A stretch of 64,000 nucleotides of DNA from Onthophagus taurus (GCF_036711975.1 NC_091972.1:32183001-32247000), one strand, 5' to 3'; counted from the first letter of the stretch, positions 10,382 to 20,549 are shown. Notes: generated by a model not told the origin, from the letters alone. Made by a program: numbers and translations.

Positions 10382-12023
10382 TAGTGGTGGAACGGATATT
10401 CAGCAACTATCTGGTATCCGACCTATCCGGCCATTCTTTAAAATTCGGCCGGATACCGGATAGTTACCAAATATCCGGCTTTGGCCAGATATTAAAAACC
10501 TATTACTTAGTACTCCACCATTCACAGGAATTAGTATCTCTTTTAAGACGCTGCAGATAACAATCAAGTTCAACCGCTACAGGACATTTTTCATTGAATA
10601 CAACATTATTTATATCAGGTTTGTCACTGGCAACCTCATTGTAACAATCCCAATACGATATATAAAATCTCTTGTTGCAGTTTCGTCTAGTTTTCTTCTC
10701 TTCGCTTGTAGTTCATCATCACATTCATTACTAACAGAACTGTCGCTGTTATCACTTTCGATTATTAATTAAAGTGTCCTCTTTTTAATGCAAAAAGCCG
10801 TTTTAAAAAATCACTTTTAGTTCTCGAGAAATAAATTTTTGAAATGATCGACAATTTTTTCGAATATTTCAATTTTTGCGCATTAAGTTTTAAAAATTCG
10901 TATAAAATCCAGTTCTTGAAATATGAGTATGAAAATTTTCCAAAGTGTTAATAAGAGTGTCCTCTTTCCAATGAACTAACACGTTTTGAAAAATAACTTT
11001 TAGTTTTTGAGAAAACAATACTTGAAGTTTTGATAGAATTTTCGATGTTGCAATTTTCATCGATAATTTTCAAAATTCGCTATACAATTAATTTCTTTAA
11101 GGATACTTGTGGAAATATCATCAATTATTAATTAAAGTATCCTCTTTTTAATGCAACAAGCCGTTTTGAAACATCACTTTCAGTTCTTGAGAAATAAATT
11201 TTTGAAGTGATCGATAATTTTTTCGAATTTTTCAATTTTTGCCGATTAAGCTTAAAAATTCGTATAAAATCCACTTCTTGGAATATGAGTATGAAAATTT
11301 CTCAAAGTGTTAATAAGAGTGTCCTCTTTCCAATGAACCAACACGTTTTGAAAAATAACTTTTAGTTTTTGAGAAAACAATATTTGAAGTTTTGATAAAA
11401 TTTTCGATGTTGACTCATCGATAATTTTCAAAATTCGCTATAAAATTAATTTCTTGAAGGATCCTTGTGGAAATATCACCAATTATTAATTAACGTATCC
11501 TCTTTTTAATACAACAAGCCATTTTAAAAAATCACTTTTAGTTCTTGAGAAATAAATTTTTGAAATAATCGACAGTTTTTTCGAATTTTACAATTTTCGC
11601 CGATTAAGTTTTTAAAATTCGGATAAAATCCATTTCTTCAAATATGAGTATGAAAATTTCCCAAAGTGTTAATAAAAGTGTCCTCTTTCCAATGAACCAA
11701 CCCGTTTTATATATAACTTTCAAAATTCGCTATAAAATTCATTTCTTGAAGGATCCTTGTGGAAATATCGCCAATTATTAATTAAATTATCCTCTTTTTA
11801 GAGTTGCTTCGTTAGTTAAATCAGTATCAAAAAAGTTCATTTTGTATCTTGGATCCAAATAAGTTGACATATCTTATCAGCTTTCTTATTAATTTCATTT
11901 TTATTCAAATATCGCAATAAAGTGACAATGTAGGGTATTACTTCAGAAATGTACCAGAAATTATAACCATAATGGCCGGATAGATATGCCGGATAACCAG
12001 ATAATCTATCCGTTCCATCACTA
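10382..12023 (-). mobile_element. hAT DNA transposon, copy 2, complete with TIRs and 8-bp TSD
   Basis: A 1,642-bp element with terminal inverted repeats TAGTG(G/A)TGGAACGGATA and perfect 8-bp target duplications gttgtcgt at 10374-10381 and 12024-12031, diagnostic of the hAT superfamily. Minus-strand transposase remnants lie near both ends. Towards the right is an EVIPYIVTLL frame and, frameshifted, TYLDPRYKMNFF; towards the left is SDNSDSSVSNECDDELQ and the dimerisation block VELDCYLQRLKRDT-EWW. Between them sits a satellite array (10770-11802). The DDE-containing N-terminal part is missing, so the copy is non-autonomous. Insertion disrupted a LINE ORF1 whose frame is restored when the element is removed. 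Confidence 0.88.
10770..11802. repeat. Dimeric satellite array (361-bp unit) inside hAT copy 2
   Basis: Nearly three units of the A/B dimer also seen at 4655-5391; the last B half is shortened (aacccgttttatatataac joins directly to the end of the half-repeat). The array boundaries coincide with attaattaaa and lie at the same point of the hAT sequence as in copy 1, so the array is part of the element, yet unit number differs (about 3 against about 2). Confidence 0.85.
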
Positions 12024-12350
12024 GTTGTCGTCATTGAAAATAGACGATTTCATAGACGTGAAGAGGTGCTACAGGTGCCAGGGTTTCGGGCATCTCCAAC
12101 GTTTCTGTAAGTCCGAAATTGTATGTGGGCACTGCGCAGAAAGGGGCCACAAGTTTAAGAACTGTGGGAATAGGGAAAGAGAGATGAAATAGGGGTGATA
12201 GACACGAAACGAGGTATAGAAACTGTGGGGAATACCAGATAGCGGCGGAGTTAGCGAAGAGAAGTATTAATTATGGGCATATGGGGAGAGGGTTTAAAGG
12301 AAAGAAGTGAATTACTGTCTGTGAAGGGGAGGGGAGGGAGATGGCCGATA
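12024..12350 (+). pseudogene. R1/I-type LINE ORF1, zinc-knuckle part
   Basis: After the hAT target duplication the plus strand encodes KIDDFIDVKRCYRCQGFGHL, followed by two CCHC zinc knuckles: C-x2-C-x4-H-x4-C (RCYRCQGFGHLQRFC) and VCGHCAERGHKFKNC. Paired or triple CCHC knuckles near the ORF1 C-terminus are typical of R1, TRAS and I-clade LINEs, where they help bind element RNA. The reading frame degenerates after about 12185 and no RT follows. Confidence 0.65.
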
Positions 12351-12756
12351 GGAGGTTATCAAAAATATGATATGATAAATATGATAATATTTAATACCGC
12401 TACATGTTTGGTTACTATACCTATTTAATAAAAAGTAATTTCAAGCAATTTTCTTAGTATTTAATATTTTTCAAAAAGATTTTTATATAACCGTAACGGT
12501 CTTTACTTTCCCTAAATTAATCATTACTCATCTCAAAAATTAATTGAGATATCACCATGAAATAAAAAGCAATTATTAATTATTAAAGCAAATTTATTTA
12601 GTATCTAATGTTTTGAAGATTATTTCTTGGAAACTTGAAATTTTTTTTTATTTTCCACGAATCTTGACAACGTTTCATTATAAGCTGATAGAAGTATTAT
12701 CTTGGATTATTACGTTTCATACCATTTATAAAGCATGAATATCTAAAACATAAATA

Positions 12757-13301
12757 TTAAAAATTTACTCTTGAACAAATCTTAATCTTTCCTATAACAT
12801 TTATTTAAAATTCATTTTGATTAATAGCTTATTTTCTTTTTAAAAGTTTTACTAAATAAGCCTTGGAAATATAATTAAAACATTTTATACCTTTCTTTGG
12901 AACACAGGTGTTACAACAGATACACTTGGTCTCATCACGTGGTTGAAAAACTTCATCGTTAGTGCAATCTGATTCGTTTTTATTAATACATCGAACTCTG
13001 CTGCAAAAAGTTGGATCGCAATCTAGAAATAATTAAAAACCTAACTTGTTAAAATGATTTCTTTCAAATTCATTCGATTAAAACATTTCATACCTTGTTT
13101 TGGAATGCACTTATCGCAGCATATACACTTGGTCTCATCACGTGGTTGGAAAACTTGATCTATAGTACAATTTTCTTTAGGAGTAGAGATGCATTTTACT
13201 GTGTGGCAAAAGTCTTGACGGCAGGGAGGTTCTTTGTGATGTGTTGATATCGAATTGATCATCATTATAAATAACAAGAATACAACAACACCAAACTTCA
13301 T
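12757..13301 (-). CDS. Two-domain secreted cysteine-rich peptide (protease-inhibitor-like)
   Basis: Exons by inspection: 13301-13094, 13022-12891 and possibly 12791-12757 (GT-AG throughout; phases agree). The start is the ATG at 13301 (MKFGVVVFLL), chosen because it opens a signal peptide of about 20 residues and matches the starts of the two neighbouring genes; an in-frame ATG further upstream gives a non-signal extension. Each of exons 1 and 2 encodes one domain with the pattern C-x3/4-C-x4-C-x7-C-x13-C-x-C-C-x2-C and a shared FQPRDETKCICC core. The spacing recalls fungal-protease-inhibitor-like (AmFPI-1 type) insect peptides, but I cannot confirm the family. Exon 3 adds only about 11 residues and is the least certain part. 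Expected to be secreted. Confidence 0.72.
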
Positions 13302-13490
13302 TGTCGAAGATTTCGATATAAACTGACGTAGAATGAGCGTGGAAATTTTATATTTAAAGGTCAAAGTAGTCTAACCGAATATTAACATAATCACCAAACA
13401 TGTTATGAACGCCTCAGGTAAATTACCGATTCAATGTGGGTTATCAGAAATATGTTATCTTTAAAGAACGTTTTGAATGTTCGTAGTACA

Positions 13491-13510
13491 TTTTTGACCT
13501 AAATAGAGAA
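13491..13510 (-). promoter_or_regulatory. Conserved upstream box of cysteine-rich gene 1
   Basis: ttttgaccta-type box about 195 bp upstream of the ATG, followed by an A-rich agagaaaa segment. The equivalent occurs upstream of the two other family members (14252-14275 and 16130-16152). On the gene's strand it reads TAGGTCAAAA, containing an AGGTCA nuclear-receptor half-site; the regulatory role is inference. A TATA-like AAATATAAAA lies nearer the gene (13344-13356). Confidence 0.45.
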
Positions 13511-13864
13511 AATATGTAAAATTATATAAAAGACAGCACGTACACAATAAATTCTTTGGAAATTTTTTTTATTTTCCTTCAGTTCAAAACATGTTATTCT
13601 TTCTCTATTATTCGTCTATCTTACCTACATAGCCTGAGATATCATCAAACAACTAATAATAATAAAAATAAAACACAACTTTATTTAAGTAACAATTTAT
13701 TTTCCGTTATTACATGTTAATAAACCATTTAATGTCCTACGAATTGTAGCCAATTTTCGATTTTAATTATTATCTGAAACAAATATGAACGTAAACATAA
13801 ATATTATTAGGATAACCAAGCATTATTAATTTTTCTGTAATAATTTATTAACCTTATTCGGGAA

Positions 13865-14053
13865 TTAAATACACGTATCGCAACAGTAACAAATTCCATC
13901 ACGTGGTTGCCAAGTTAAATTCAAAGCTGCGCATTGTGCTGGAGTTTTATCTACGCATAAAACTACCCTACAATCAAGAGGTACACAAGCTTGGCATTCC
14001 TCAATGACTAAAATTGCGGACACCAAGAGTACAATAAAAATAGCGAACTTCAT
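13865..14053 (-). CDS. Small secreted cysteine-rich peptide, single domain (copy 2)
   Basis: Single-exon gene for 62 residues from ATG 14053; a longer in-frame ATG at 14080 would place ten polar residues before the signal peptide, so the later start is preferred. MKFAIFIVLLVSAILVIEECQA is a clear signal peptide. The mature peptide of about 40 residues has eight cysteines with a terminal CYCCDTCI block and the QPRDG motif of the family. It is very similar to the gene at 15720-15908 and resembles each domain of the gene at 12757-13301. A TATA-like AATAAAAGG is present about 55 bp upstream (14099-14107). Likely an extracellular inhibitor or defence peptide; function not demonstrable from sequence. 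Confidence 0.8.
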   Translation of the reverse strand: MKFAIFIVLLVSAILVIEECQACVPLDCRVVLCVDKTPAQCAALNLTWQPRDGICYCCDTCI

Positions 14054-14205
14054 GTTGGAGACTTGAATTTGAACTGGCATGAAGTGTAAGCAAATCCCCC
14101 TTTTATTCTAAACGAAAACGTAATTAATTAGTATAATTATTATGTATAGGTGTACTTTATTACCTAGTAAATAACCAGAAAAGGATCATATTTTCTTATA
14201 AAATT

Positions 14206-14275
14206 ACGACCGGTTGTTTTGTTTTAGAAATAATGCTATTTGTAATTCGAGGCGTATTTTGACCTAATCAGAAAA
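14206..14275 (-). promoter_or_regulatory. Conserved upstream block of cysteine-rich gene 2
   Basis: About 55-60 bp (from ggttgtttt through ttttgaccta to agaaaaa) closely matches 16090-16152 upstream of gene 3, and its ttttgaccta core also precedes gene 1. It lies about 155-220 bp from the ATG, while the sequence between block and TATA-like box is less conserved, which suggests selection or recent duplication. Confidence 0.45.
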
Positions 14276-14279
14276 ACAA

Positions 14280-15690
14280 AAACATAAAATTATATGATGA
14301 ATTTGCTAAGAAAAATAATAATAGCTCTATTCTACAACAAAGAGTAATGAAACAAACCTTAAAAGTAAAAAGTCTGTAATGTACAAAGTATATAACGTTA
14401 AATTTATCACATAGAAAAATAAAGCTGTTAAGTAATGAGAGCGCTTTAAAAAGTTATAATCACAACAATCTCCTAAATAGCTTAAAAAGTAAATCTGAAA
14501 GAAGACGTCGCACTATAGAAAATTTAGTCCGTTTGCTGATCAAAAATCAATAACTTTCTTGTTTTTAAAGATAAACCTTTCAAACTTGGTACGAATATTC
14601 TACATTACAGGAAGTAAGAGTACCAACTTTCTTTTTATTATTTTTCATTATTATTTGTTATTATTTATTATTTCCTCGTATAGACGAACTATATGAAGAC
14701 AAACTACTGTCCCAAACTACCCTTTCGAGGTTGTGATGTTTATGGTTTTTAAATTAAGACTGTTGATCTACCAACTTTTGGGACAAATCGGTCGACCGGA
14801 AATAGCAGTTTACTTTAACAGATTTTGAAACTGTTTCATATAAACTTGCAAATAGAGATTAACAAATAAAATTTTGTAAAAATCTGACTAAGAATGAATA
14901 ACTGTCAGATACAAAATTTCTACCACCTCACATAACCGGAAGTAGTACTTTACCTGAACCTGTACCCATTTGTTTCATATAAACTGGTATTTACTAAAAT
15001 AAATTGTTAAAATTTTTTATAAGCCTTTAAATCTTTGAAAAACGTATAGATAAAAAATTTCATTGGAATCATGAAACCGGAAGTAGTATTTTACTTAACA
15101 AATCACCGCCACATGCGATTTTGCATAAATTTAACAGTTTTTCTGGATCTACCATAACACCGCCTGAAGAATTATATAAAATCGCTTAATCAATATTTCG
15201 TCGACACCGGTCATTTCTGCTGAAGAAGAAGCATTACAAAAGAATCTTCTAGCAGTATTTCAGCAAAGCTGTTGACAAAACAGTTTGTGATGCTTGGGTT
15301 AATGATTTTCCAGAAATTCTTAGGGCATAAATAAGTGCCAAAAAGAAATTTTAATGACCGATTTGTTTTTTAAATGTCTCCATAATAAAATCATTTCTTT
15401 GAAATACTTTGATTATTATGGCAGCAAATACAGTAAAAAAACTGTATGGGAACACCTCCGTAAGAATTCTAAAGGCAATATTCTATAATTAATGAAATCA
15501 CCCTAATTATAATTCAAATTAAAACAGGTTAAGCTCTTTCAGTTACAATTTATTTTCTTGTTTTATTTTTACATGTTAATAAACCATTTTAACTCGTGTA
15601 GAATCGTAGCCAGTTTTTGATTTTAATTGTCTAAAGAAAATGAATATTAACATAAATACATTATTAAACACATACGCTAATTTATACAAT
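14280..15690. other. Intergenic repeat-like stretch between peptide genes 2 and 3
   Basis: No coding gene recognised. 14520-15120 contains three similar segments of the form 'ccggaa(a/g)tag(c/t)a...ttta(c/a)tt(t/a)aac' followed by 'gaaactgtttcatataaactt', spaced about 130-150 bp, suggesting an old diverged repeat. 15130-15480 has no recognisable product. Near 15520-15620 an AT-rich block (ttacatgttaataaacca) repeats the 3' flank of gene 2 at 13690-13740, consistent with tandem gene duplication. Confidence 0.4.
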
Positions 15691-15719
15691 GATTAAAACT
15701 GTGTTACCTTATTTCCGAA

Positions 15720-15908
15720 TTAAATACACGTATTGCAACAGTAACAAATTCCGTCACGTGGTTGGTAAGTTAAATTCAATTGTTCGCATTCAAGTTCAGT
15801 TTTATTTTGGCATAGAACTACCCTGCAGTCAACAGGTTCACAAGATTGACAAGTGTCAATGATTACCATTGCGGATACCAAAAGTACAATAAAAATAGCA
15901 AACTTCAT
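15720..15908 (-). CDS. Small secreted cysteine-rich peptide, single domain (copy 3)
   Basis: 62 residues from ATG 15908, the only ATG in frame near the start. MKFAIFIVLLVSAMVIIDTCQS forms the signal peptide. The mature chain keeps all family cysteines (SCEPVDCRVVLC, C in the middle, CYCCNTCI at the end). It carries NKT and NLT sequons that could be N-glycosylated. Differences from copy 2 are concentrated in the loop between cysteines 3 and 5 while the framework is unchanged, as expected for inhibitor loops. Its 3' and 5' flanks resemble those of copy 2, placing the two as tandem duplicates. Confidence 0.8.
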   Translation of the reverse strand: MKFAIFIVLLVSAMVIIDTCQSCEPVDCRVVLCQNKTELECEQLNLTYQPRDGICYCCNTCI

Positions 15909-16089
15909 CTTGGCGATTTCGAAATGAACTGATGTAACGCACGAGCAAATCTCCTTTTATTCTAAACGAAAATGTAATAAACGATATTAAAATTAACGAC
16001 ACCCCAATATATTATAATTAAAATACGATTTCTTTATTATAAGGTAAATAAATAGAAAAGAATACATTTTTCTGATAAAATAACGACTG

Positions 16090-16152
16090 GTTGTTTGGTT
16101 TTAGAAACAATGTTATCTGTAATGGTATGCGTATATTTTGACCTACATAGAA
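16090..16152 (-). promoter_or_regulatory. Conserved upstream block of cysteine-rich gene 3
   Basis: Counterpart of the block at 14206-14275, with ttttgaccta at 16136-16145 about 231 bp upstream of the ATG. A second shared segment, ttttattctaaacgaaaa, lies next to the start region (15955-15972, matching 14099-14117) and gives a TATA-like AATAAAAG on the gene strand. Confidence 0.45.
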
Positions 16153-16249
16153 AAAACATATACAGGATGAATAAAAAAAAATGGGATATAAACTACGCAT
16201 ATTTTTACCTCTGAAACACATGGTGGAACACCATATGGTGCACGTCATA

Positions 16250-16900
16250 CGATATACTATAAAAAATGATTGAATCCGCTAATTTAGAATTTCACTTCGA
16301 ATTATTTACATTCTTTCTTGCTGTTATAATCTTTAAAAACGGATTCATGCTAATTTTGAAGATTATGGATGTGATGAGCCTATAAGAATAGGAAAACAAG
16401 CAGAAATACAAACGCCCGATTTCGAAAGAAAAATAAACAACGCAACACATAGACGAACTTGCAGGATATGTACGATCTGGAAGAAGGACCCCTTTATAGT
16501 CCTGGAATAGCAGATTAACTATAAGTACTTGTATTTATAAATTGCCATAATTTAAAAGTTATGAAAACTTCAATCACGTTTCCGCGAACATTGGGACGGA
16601 TCATAACCTTGATTCATTGGAAAATATAATCTAGAATCACTGATATCCAAAACATAAAGAATCTACGAAAATTAAATAACATCTACAAGTAACGTGGAAA
16701 AAAACCGTAAGTGGAGGTAACCTGGCAGAACATTCAAAAATGTATCCACGGGGCAGCAGAAAAGGTAATCGGTTTCAACAACACTCTATTTTTGCAAAAA
16801 GATTAGGAATCTGGCTATGATCAGTACGAAGCTCAATGAAAGGTTTGAAAATGCTTCGAAATGGAAAGAAGCCACTGAACAAATATGCACGGACAAATGT
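16250..16900. other. Unassigned stretch
   Basis: No gene, tandem repeat or transposon terminus recognised; short frames only. From about 16740 the plus strand grades into the LINE fragment annotated next. Confidence 0.3.
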
Positions 16901-17330
16901 GTTATTAAAACAAGAACTATTATTCTGATAGACGAAGCCAAAGAAAAACTTATCGAGCGAAAAAACAGGAAATCCAGGAACTATCAATATACCTAATGGA
17001 TTGCTCATATATGAAGAACCAGAACAAACAAAAAAGCTGATCTGGCTATTTAACGGACTGCCGTGTCAGTTAGAAATACCAATGGTTATGGTTAATCTTA
17101 TCAGTATTACAAACTCTATACTCAAAAAAGACGAAAAAACTAGCCTAGGAAATTACAGACGAATAACTCTAAATACATGTGTAAACAACTTAAAACTAAG
17201 CTAAAAATCTTATTACAAATGCCGAAGAGCAACAAGGTGAAGTAGATGTATTGATCAATTTTTTATTAATTCTCTCATAACGGATTATAATACAGAAACA
17301 ACTCAACCGCATCTATCAGACAATTTGGCC
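16900..17330 (+). mobile_element. RTE-like LINE RT fragment
   Basis: Plus-strand blocks NIPNGLLIYEEPEQTKKL and ILKKDEKTSLGNYRRITLNT match the conserved 'GIPNELLKYGG...' and 'LFKKGDK..PENYRGITLLN' segments that open the RT of RTE-like and related LINEs. A degenerate AEEQQG segment near 17225 corresponds to the following 'E.QQGFR.GRS' block. Stops and frameshifts throughout. Confidence 0.6.
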
Positions 17331-17539
17331 CAAATATTCACCCTGCTGGATGTATCAGAAACTAAGCAAAAACAATATATTACTATAAGAAAAATTAATG
17401 CAGCTAATATTTACAAATTCCGACAACTCTTGGAGGGCATACATTAGTGTGAAATGGTATTGCTGCTTCCACACCGGCAATACTCGTTTTTTCATAACCA
17501 CTTTATGGAATGTTTTATCTCGGCCTTTGCCTAGTTTCT

Positions 17540-18503
17540 TACGATTATCCCCACAACTTGAAGAAATTAAGAAACGTTTGGATGTGTTATATACTATCAA
17601 TAGAGTAACGAAGAACGCTCAAGGGAATGATCTTTGCAATGATACTAGAAGAGAATATAGTTCGGCGGTCATGACTGAAAAACAAAAACATGTTGTCGAA
17701 GTCATCAATATTGCGACCAATAAACAGAAGGCTATATGGCAATTGATAAACAAAGAGCTAAAAGGAAAGAAAGGAAACAACAGTAATTACTTTTCCAGTT
17801 TGGATGCTCAGAATTTCAATAGTTATTTCTCCAGGATTGAAGTAAATACAGTCGAAACTATCCCTGGTCCTAATCTAAATCCCAGTGTACTTGTCTCCAG
17901 AATGTTGAACGGAAGTCGATAGTCCTCCTTCTTCTTAAAACCTTCTGCTGAACATGAGGATCTTCAGACGGTCCTTTCCCTATTAAATAAGAAAACCGCT
18001 GACATGTATAATGTCTCAACCTACCTTATTAAGAATGTTATTGACGTGTTTTCAAATCGGATAGTCCAGATGAATTATAAAAACTATAGACCTATTTCTA
18101 TACTTCCTATTTTTTCAAAAATCTTCGAATCTCTATTAAAAAGCAGATTTATTGAGTATATGGAAAATAACAAATTATTTAATGAAGCTCAGCACTGTTA
18201 CCGGGAACAAAAGTCTTCCACTTCAGCTCTAACTAGCTTGGTTGATGCTGTGGCACGTGCGTTTTACGAGAATGAGGATGTTCAATTATTATGTTGTGAC
18301 TTGTCAAAGGCTTTTGATTGCGTCCAACATGAAATTCTGTTGAATAAACAGGAGCATTATGGTGTAATAAACCTCTTATACTACCCAAATCAAATGATTC
18401 GTAGTTATCTTAACAATAGAATGCAGTGTGTAGAGTGGAAAGGTCGAACTTCGGATGTTACTAATATTATATCTGGTGTCCCACAAGGATCAATTCTGGG
18501 CTC
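17540..18503 (+). mobile_element. Jockey/CR1-like LINE RT fragment truncated by a Gypsy fragment
   Basis: A linker region (KRLDVLYTINRVTKNAQGND to NFNSYFSRIEVNT) leads into an RT palm with NYRPISILPIFSKIFE, LLCCDLSKAFDCVQHEILL and ISGVPQGSILG. A frameshift near 17925 separates the two open stretches. Coding sequence stops abruptly at about 18503, before the expected YADD motif, where minus-strand Gypsy integrase begins, so this LINE is truncated at that junction. Confidence 0.7.
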
Positions 18504-18607
18504 ATAGCCAATAGGTGGATTAGTAGGTATGAAGAACTCTCCAGGAAGTCTTAGTGGTTGCCCGTAAAGCAGTTCTGCTGAGGAGCAACCTAGATCTTCC
18601 TTAAGTG

Positions 18608-19071
18608 TTTTTTCTTTTTTGGCTAGGATTGATTCTAAGTTCATCGTAAAAAGATAATAAAAATTCTAAAAATGAAACATTTTTATGTTTCTTGGTAAGT
18701 TTCACCCCCATTTTTTCTTTTCTTAATTGTTGATTTTCTTTGTTTCTATTCCAGTTTTCGTTCCATGAAGAACATTTTTTATTTTTTACTTTTATTTTAA
18801 TAATTTTAAGATTTCTTTTCACATTTTCCGGTTTTTTAGTTTTACATAAACCACTTTTGACGATGAACGTAAGTCTCCATCTGTTCTTTTTATTTCTCAA
18901 ATTTATTCCTCGTTTTATCTTTTTCAGAATTTTTATTTCTGCTGTTTTTTCTTTTTTTGTTTATTATTCTTAGTCGTGCCCGATGAAGACAATGTACTGT
19001 CGAAACATGTAGCACCGAAATAATTTAATAAATTTAACAATTTTCATAGTCTTTTGGGAATTTCTATTATG
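18608..19071. mobile_element. 464-bp insertion with 8-bp target duplication in Gypsy integrase
   Basis: Flanked by identical cttaagtg at 18600-18607 and 19072-19079. Removing the insert and one repeat joins GLRTSLK to EDLGCSSAELL, restoring the integrase frame, so the borders are secure. The left end is T-rich (A-rich tail if read on the minus strand). The right part contains the hammerhead-like motif at 18976-19015. No coding potential. A Penelope-like or other small retroelement fragment is the best guess from the motif; an 8-bp duplication alone would also fit hAT, but I see no inverted termini. Confidence 0.7.
18976..19015 (+). ncRNA. Hammerhead-ribozyme-like motif (degenerate core)
   Basis: Stem I GTGC (18976-18979) pairs with GCAC (19012-19015). 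The core CCGATGA (18980-18986) corresponds to CUGAUGA. Stem II is GACA/TGTC (18988-18991 with 18998-19001) with loop ATGTAC. Then come GAAA (19002-19005) and a minimal stem III, AC-AT-GT, before a GTA cleavage triplet. This matches the short-stem-III hammerheads reported in Penelope-like and other retroelements. The core U4 is C and one extra A precedes stem II, so this copy is probably inactive. Confidence 0.5.
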
Positions 19072-20549
19072 CTTAAGTGATGTTCTTAATCCTAGTAAGA
19101 TGAGGGGTAGATTGTTGTTCCATCTAGTAGTGTTTCCTTTAGCGATGATAGCCGTCTTCAATGATCGATGAAATCGTTCTAACATTCCATTTGCTTGAGG
19201 ATGGAAAAATGATGTGTGTATTTGTCGTGTGCCAAGTAATGTGTTAAATTTTGAAAAGAGGTTTGATTCGAATTGCCATCCCTGATCATGTGTTATTGTG
19301 GTGGTATACCAAATCGACGAAAATAATGCCGGAAGAGTGTGTTCGCTATAGTAGAAGATGTGATATCTTTCAGCGGAAAAGCTTCTAGCTATCGAGTGAA
19401 GTGTTCGATAACTGTAAGTATATAAGTACAACCTAGGGACGGAGTGAGTGGTCCAATCAAGTCGATATGTATATGATCAAATCTAATTTTAGGAACCTTA
19501 ATGTTGATGATTGGCGATTTTGTATGTTTTTGGATTTTTGCTTGTTGACATTTTAAGCAGGTTTTGGTCCAAACATGAATTTGCTTTGACATGTGTGGCC
19601 AATCTTGTTTTGATTGCATGAATGGTGGAACGTATTCCGGGATGAGATAAGCTATGAATTTTACCAAAAATTGCTTGTCTGAACTGTTGCGGAATATAAA
19701 TTCTTTGAGATGATGAAGTGGTTTCACACCACAGTTTGATGTTATGATTATGATGTTGTTTGATGTACCAAACGATAAGATTTTGAAGGATTGTTGGAAA
19801 ATTGCTTATTCAGTAAGTTTGACAATTCTGTGTCAGCAAGTTGAGCATTGCTAAGGATTAGAAAGTCTGGATAAGATGAATTTAGAGATCCGATGTTTGT
19901 TCTAGATAGAGTATCCGCAACAACATTTGAATTTCCTCTAATGTATTTGATATCTGAGGTAAATTGTGCAATATAATAACTTAGATATCGGGTTTGACAA
20001 GGACTTTTGTCTGTGGACGAAAAAATGGATGTGACAATGGGTTTGTGATCTGTATATATCGTAAATTGATTTCCATGTAACGAATGTATGATCGCTAATA
20101 GTTCTCTAACAAAAGTTAAATATTTGGTTTGGCATGAAGTAAATTTTTTGGAAAAGAACGCTAATAGTTGAGATTTTCCATTGATGGTTTGTGTTAAAAC
20201 AGCTCCCATACCTGTGTTAGATGCATCAGTTGACAATGATAGGGTAGCATGTGAAGAGAGATGTCCTAGAAAGATAGATTTTGAAGTTGATGAAATTGTT
20301 TTTTGTTTTTGATAGTGAAGTGATTTTGAAAGTGTGTATAAGGGATCAAGAATATTTGAAATGTTAGGTAAGAATCTATGGTAGAAGTTTAACATTTCCC
20401 AAAAATCTGTGTAACTCTTTTAGAATCGTTGGCTTTGGAAAATGTGTTATGGCTGTTATTCTTGATTGGGATGGTCGAATGCCATCGGCTGAAACATGAT
20501 GACTAAGAAAATCCAATGATTTAACACCGAAAATGCATTTTTTGGGTTA

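Larger units (their letters stand above)
18505..20545 (-). mobile_element. Ty3/Gypsy retrotransposon pol fragment (RNase H and integrase)
   Basis: Minus-strand pol remnant. From high to low coordinates it shows: the RT connection (SLDFLSHHVSADGIRPSQ, HFPKPTILKELHRFLG), RNase H (LSTDASNTGMGAVL, FTIYTDHKPIV, NSNVVADTLSR), the integrase zinc-binding and core domains (CLKCQQAKIQKH, DHIHIDLIGPL, HDQGWQFESNLF), and a C-terminal CSSAELLYGQPLRLPGEF. No gag, protease, RT active site, LTR or envelope is visible. Frameshifts at about 20395, 19735 and 19400, plus a 464-bp insertion at 18608-19071, make it non-functional. Both ends abut other elements, so it is an internal fragment. Confidence 0.85.
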
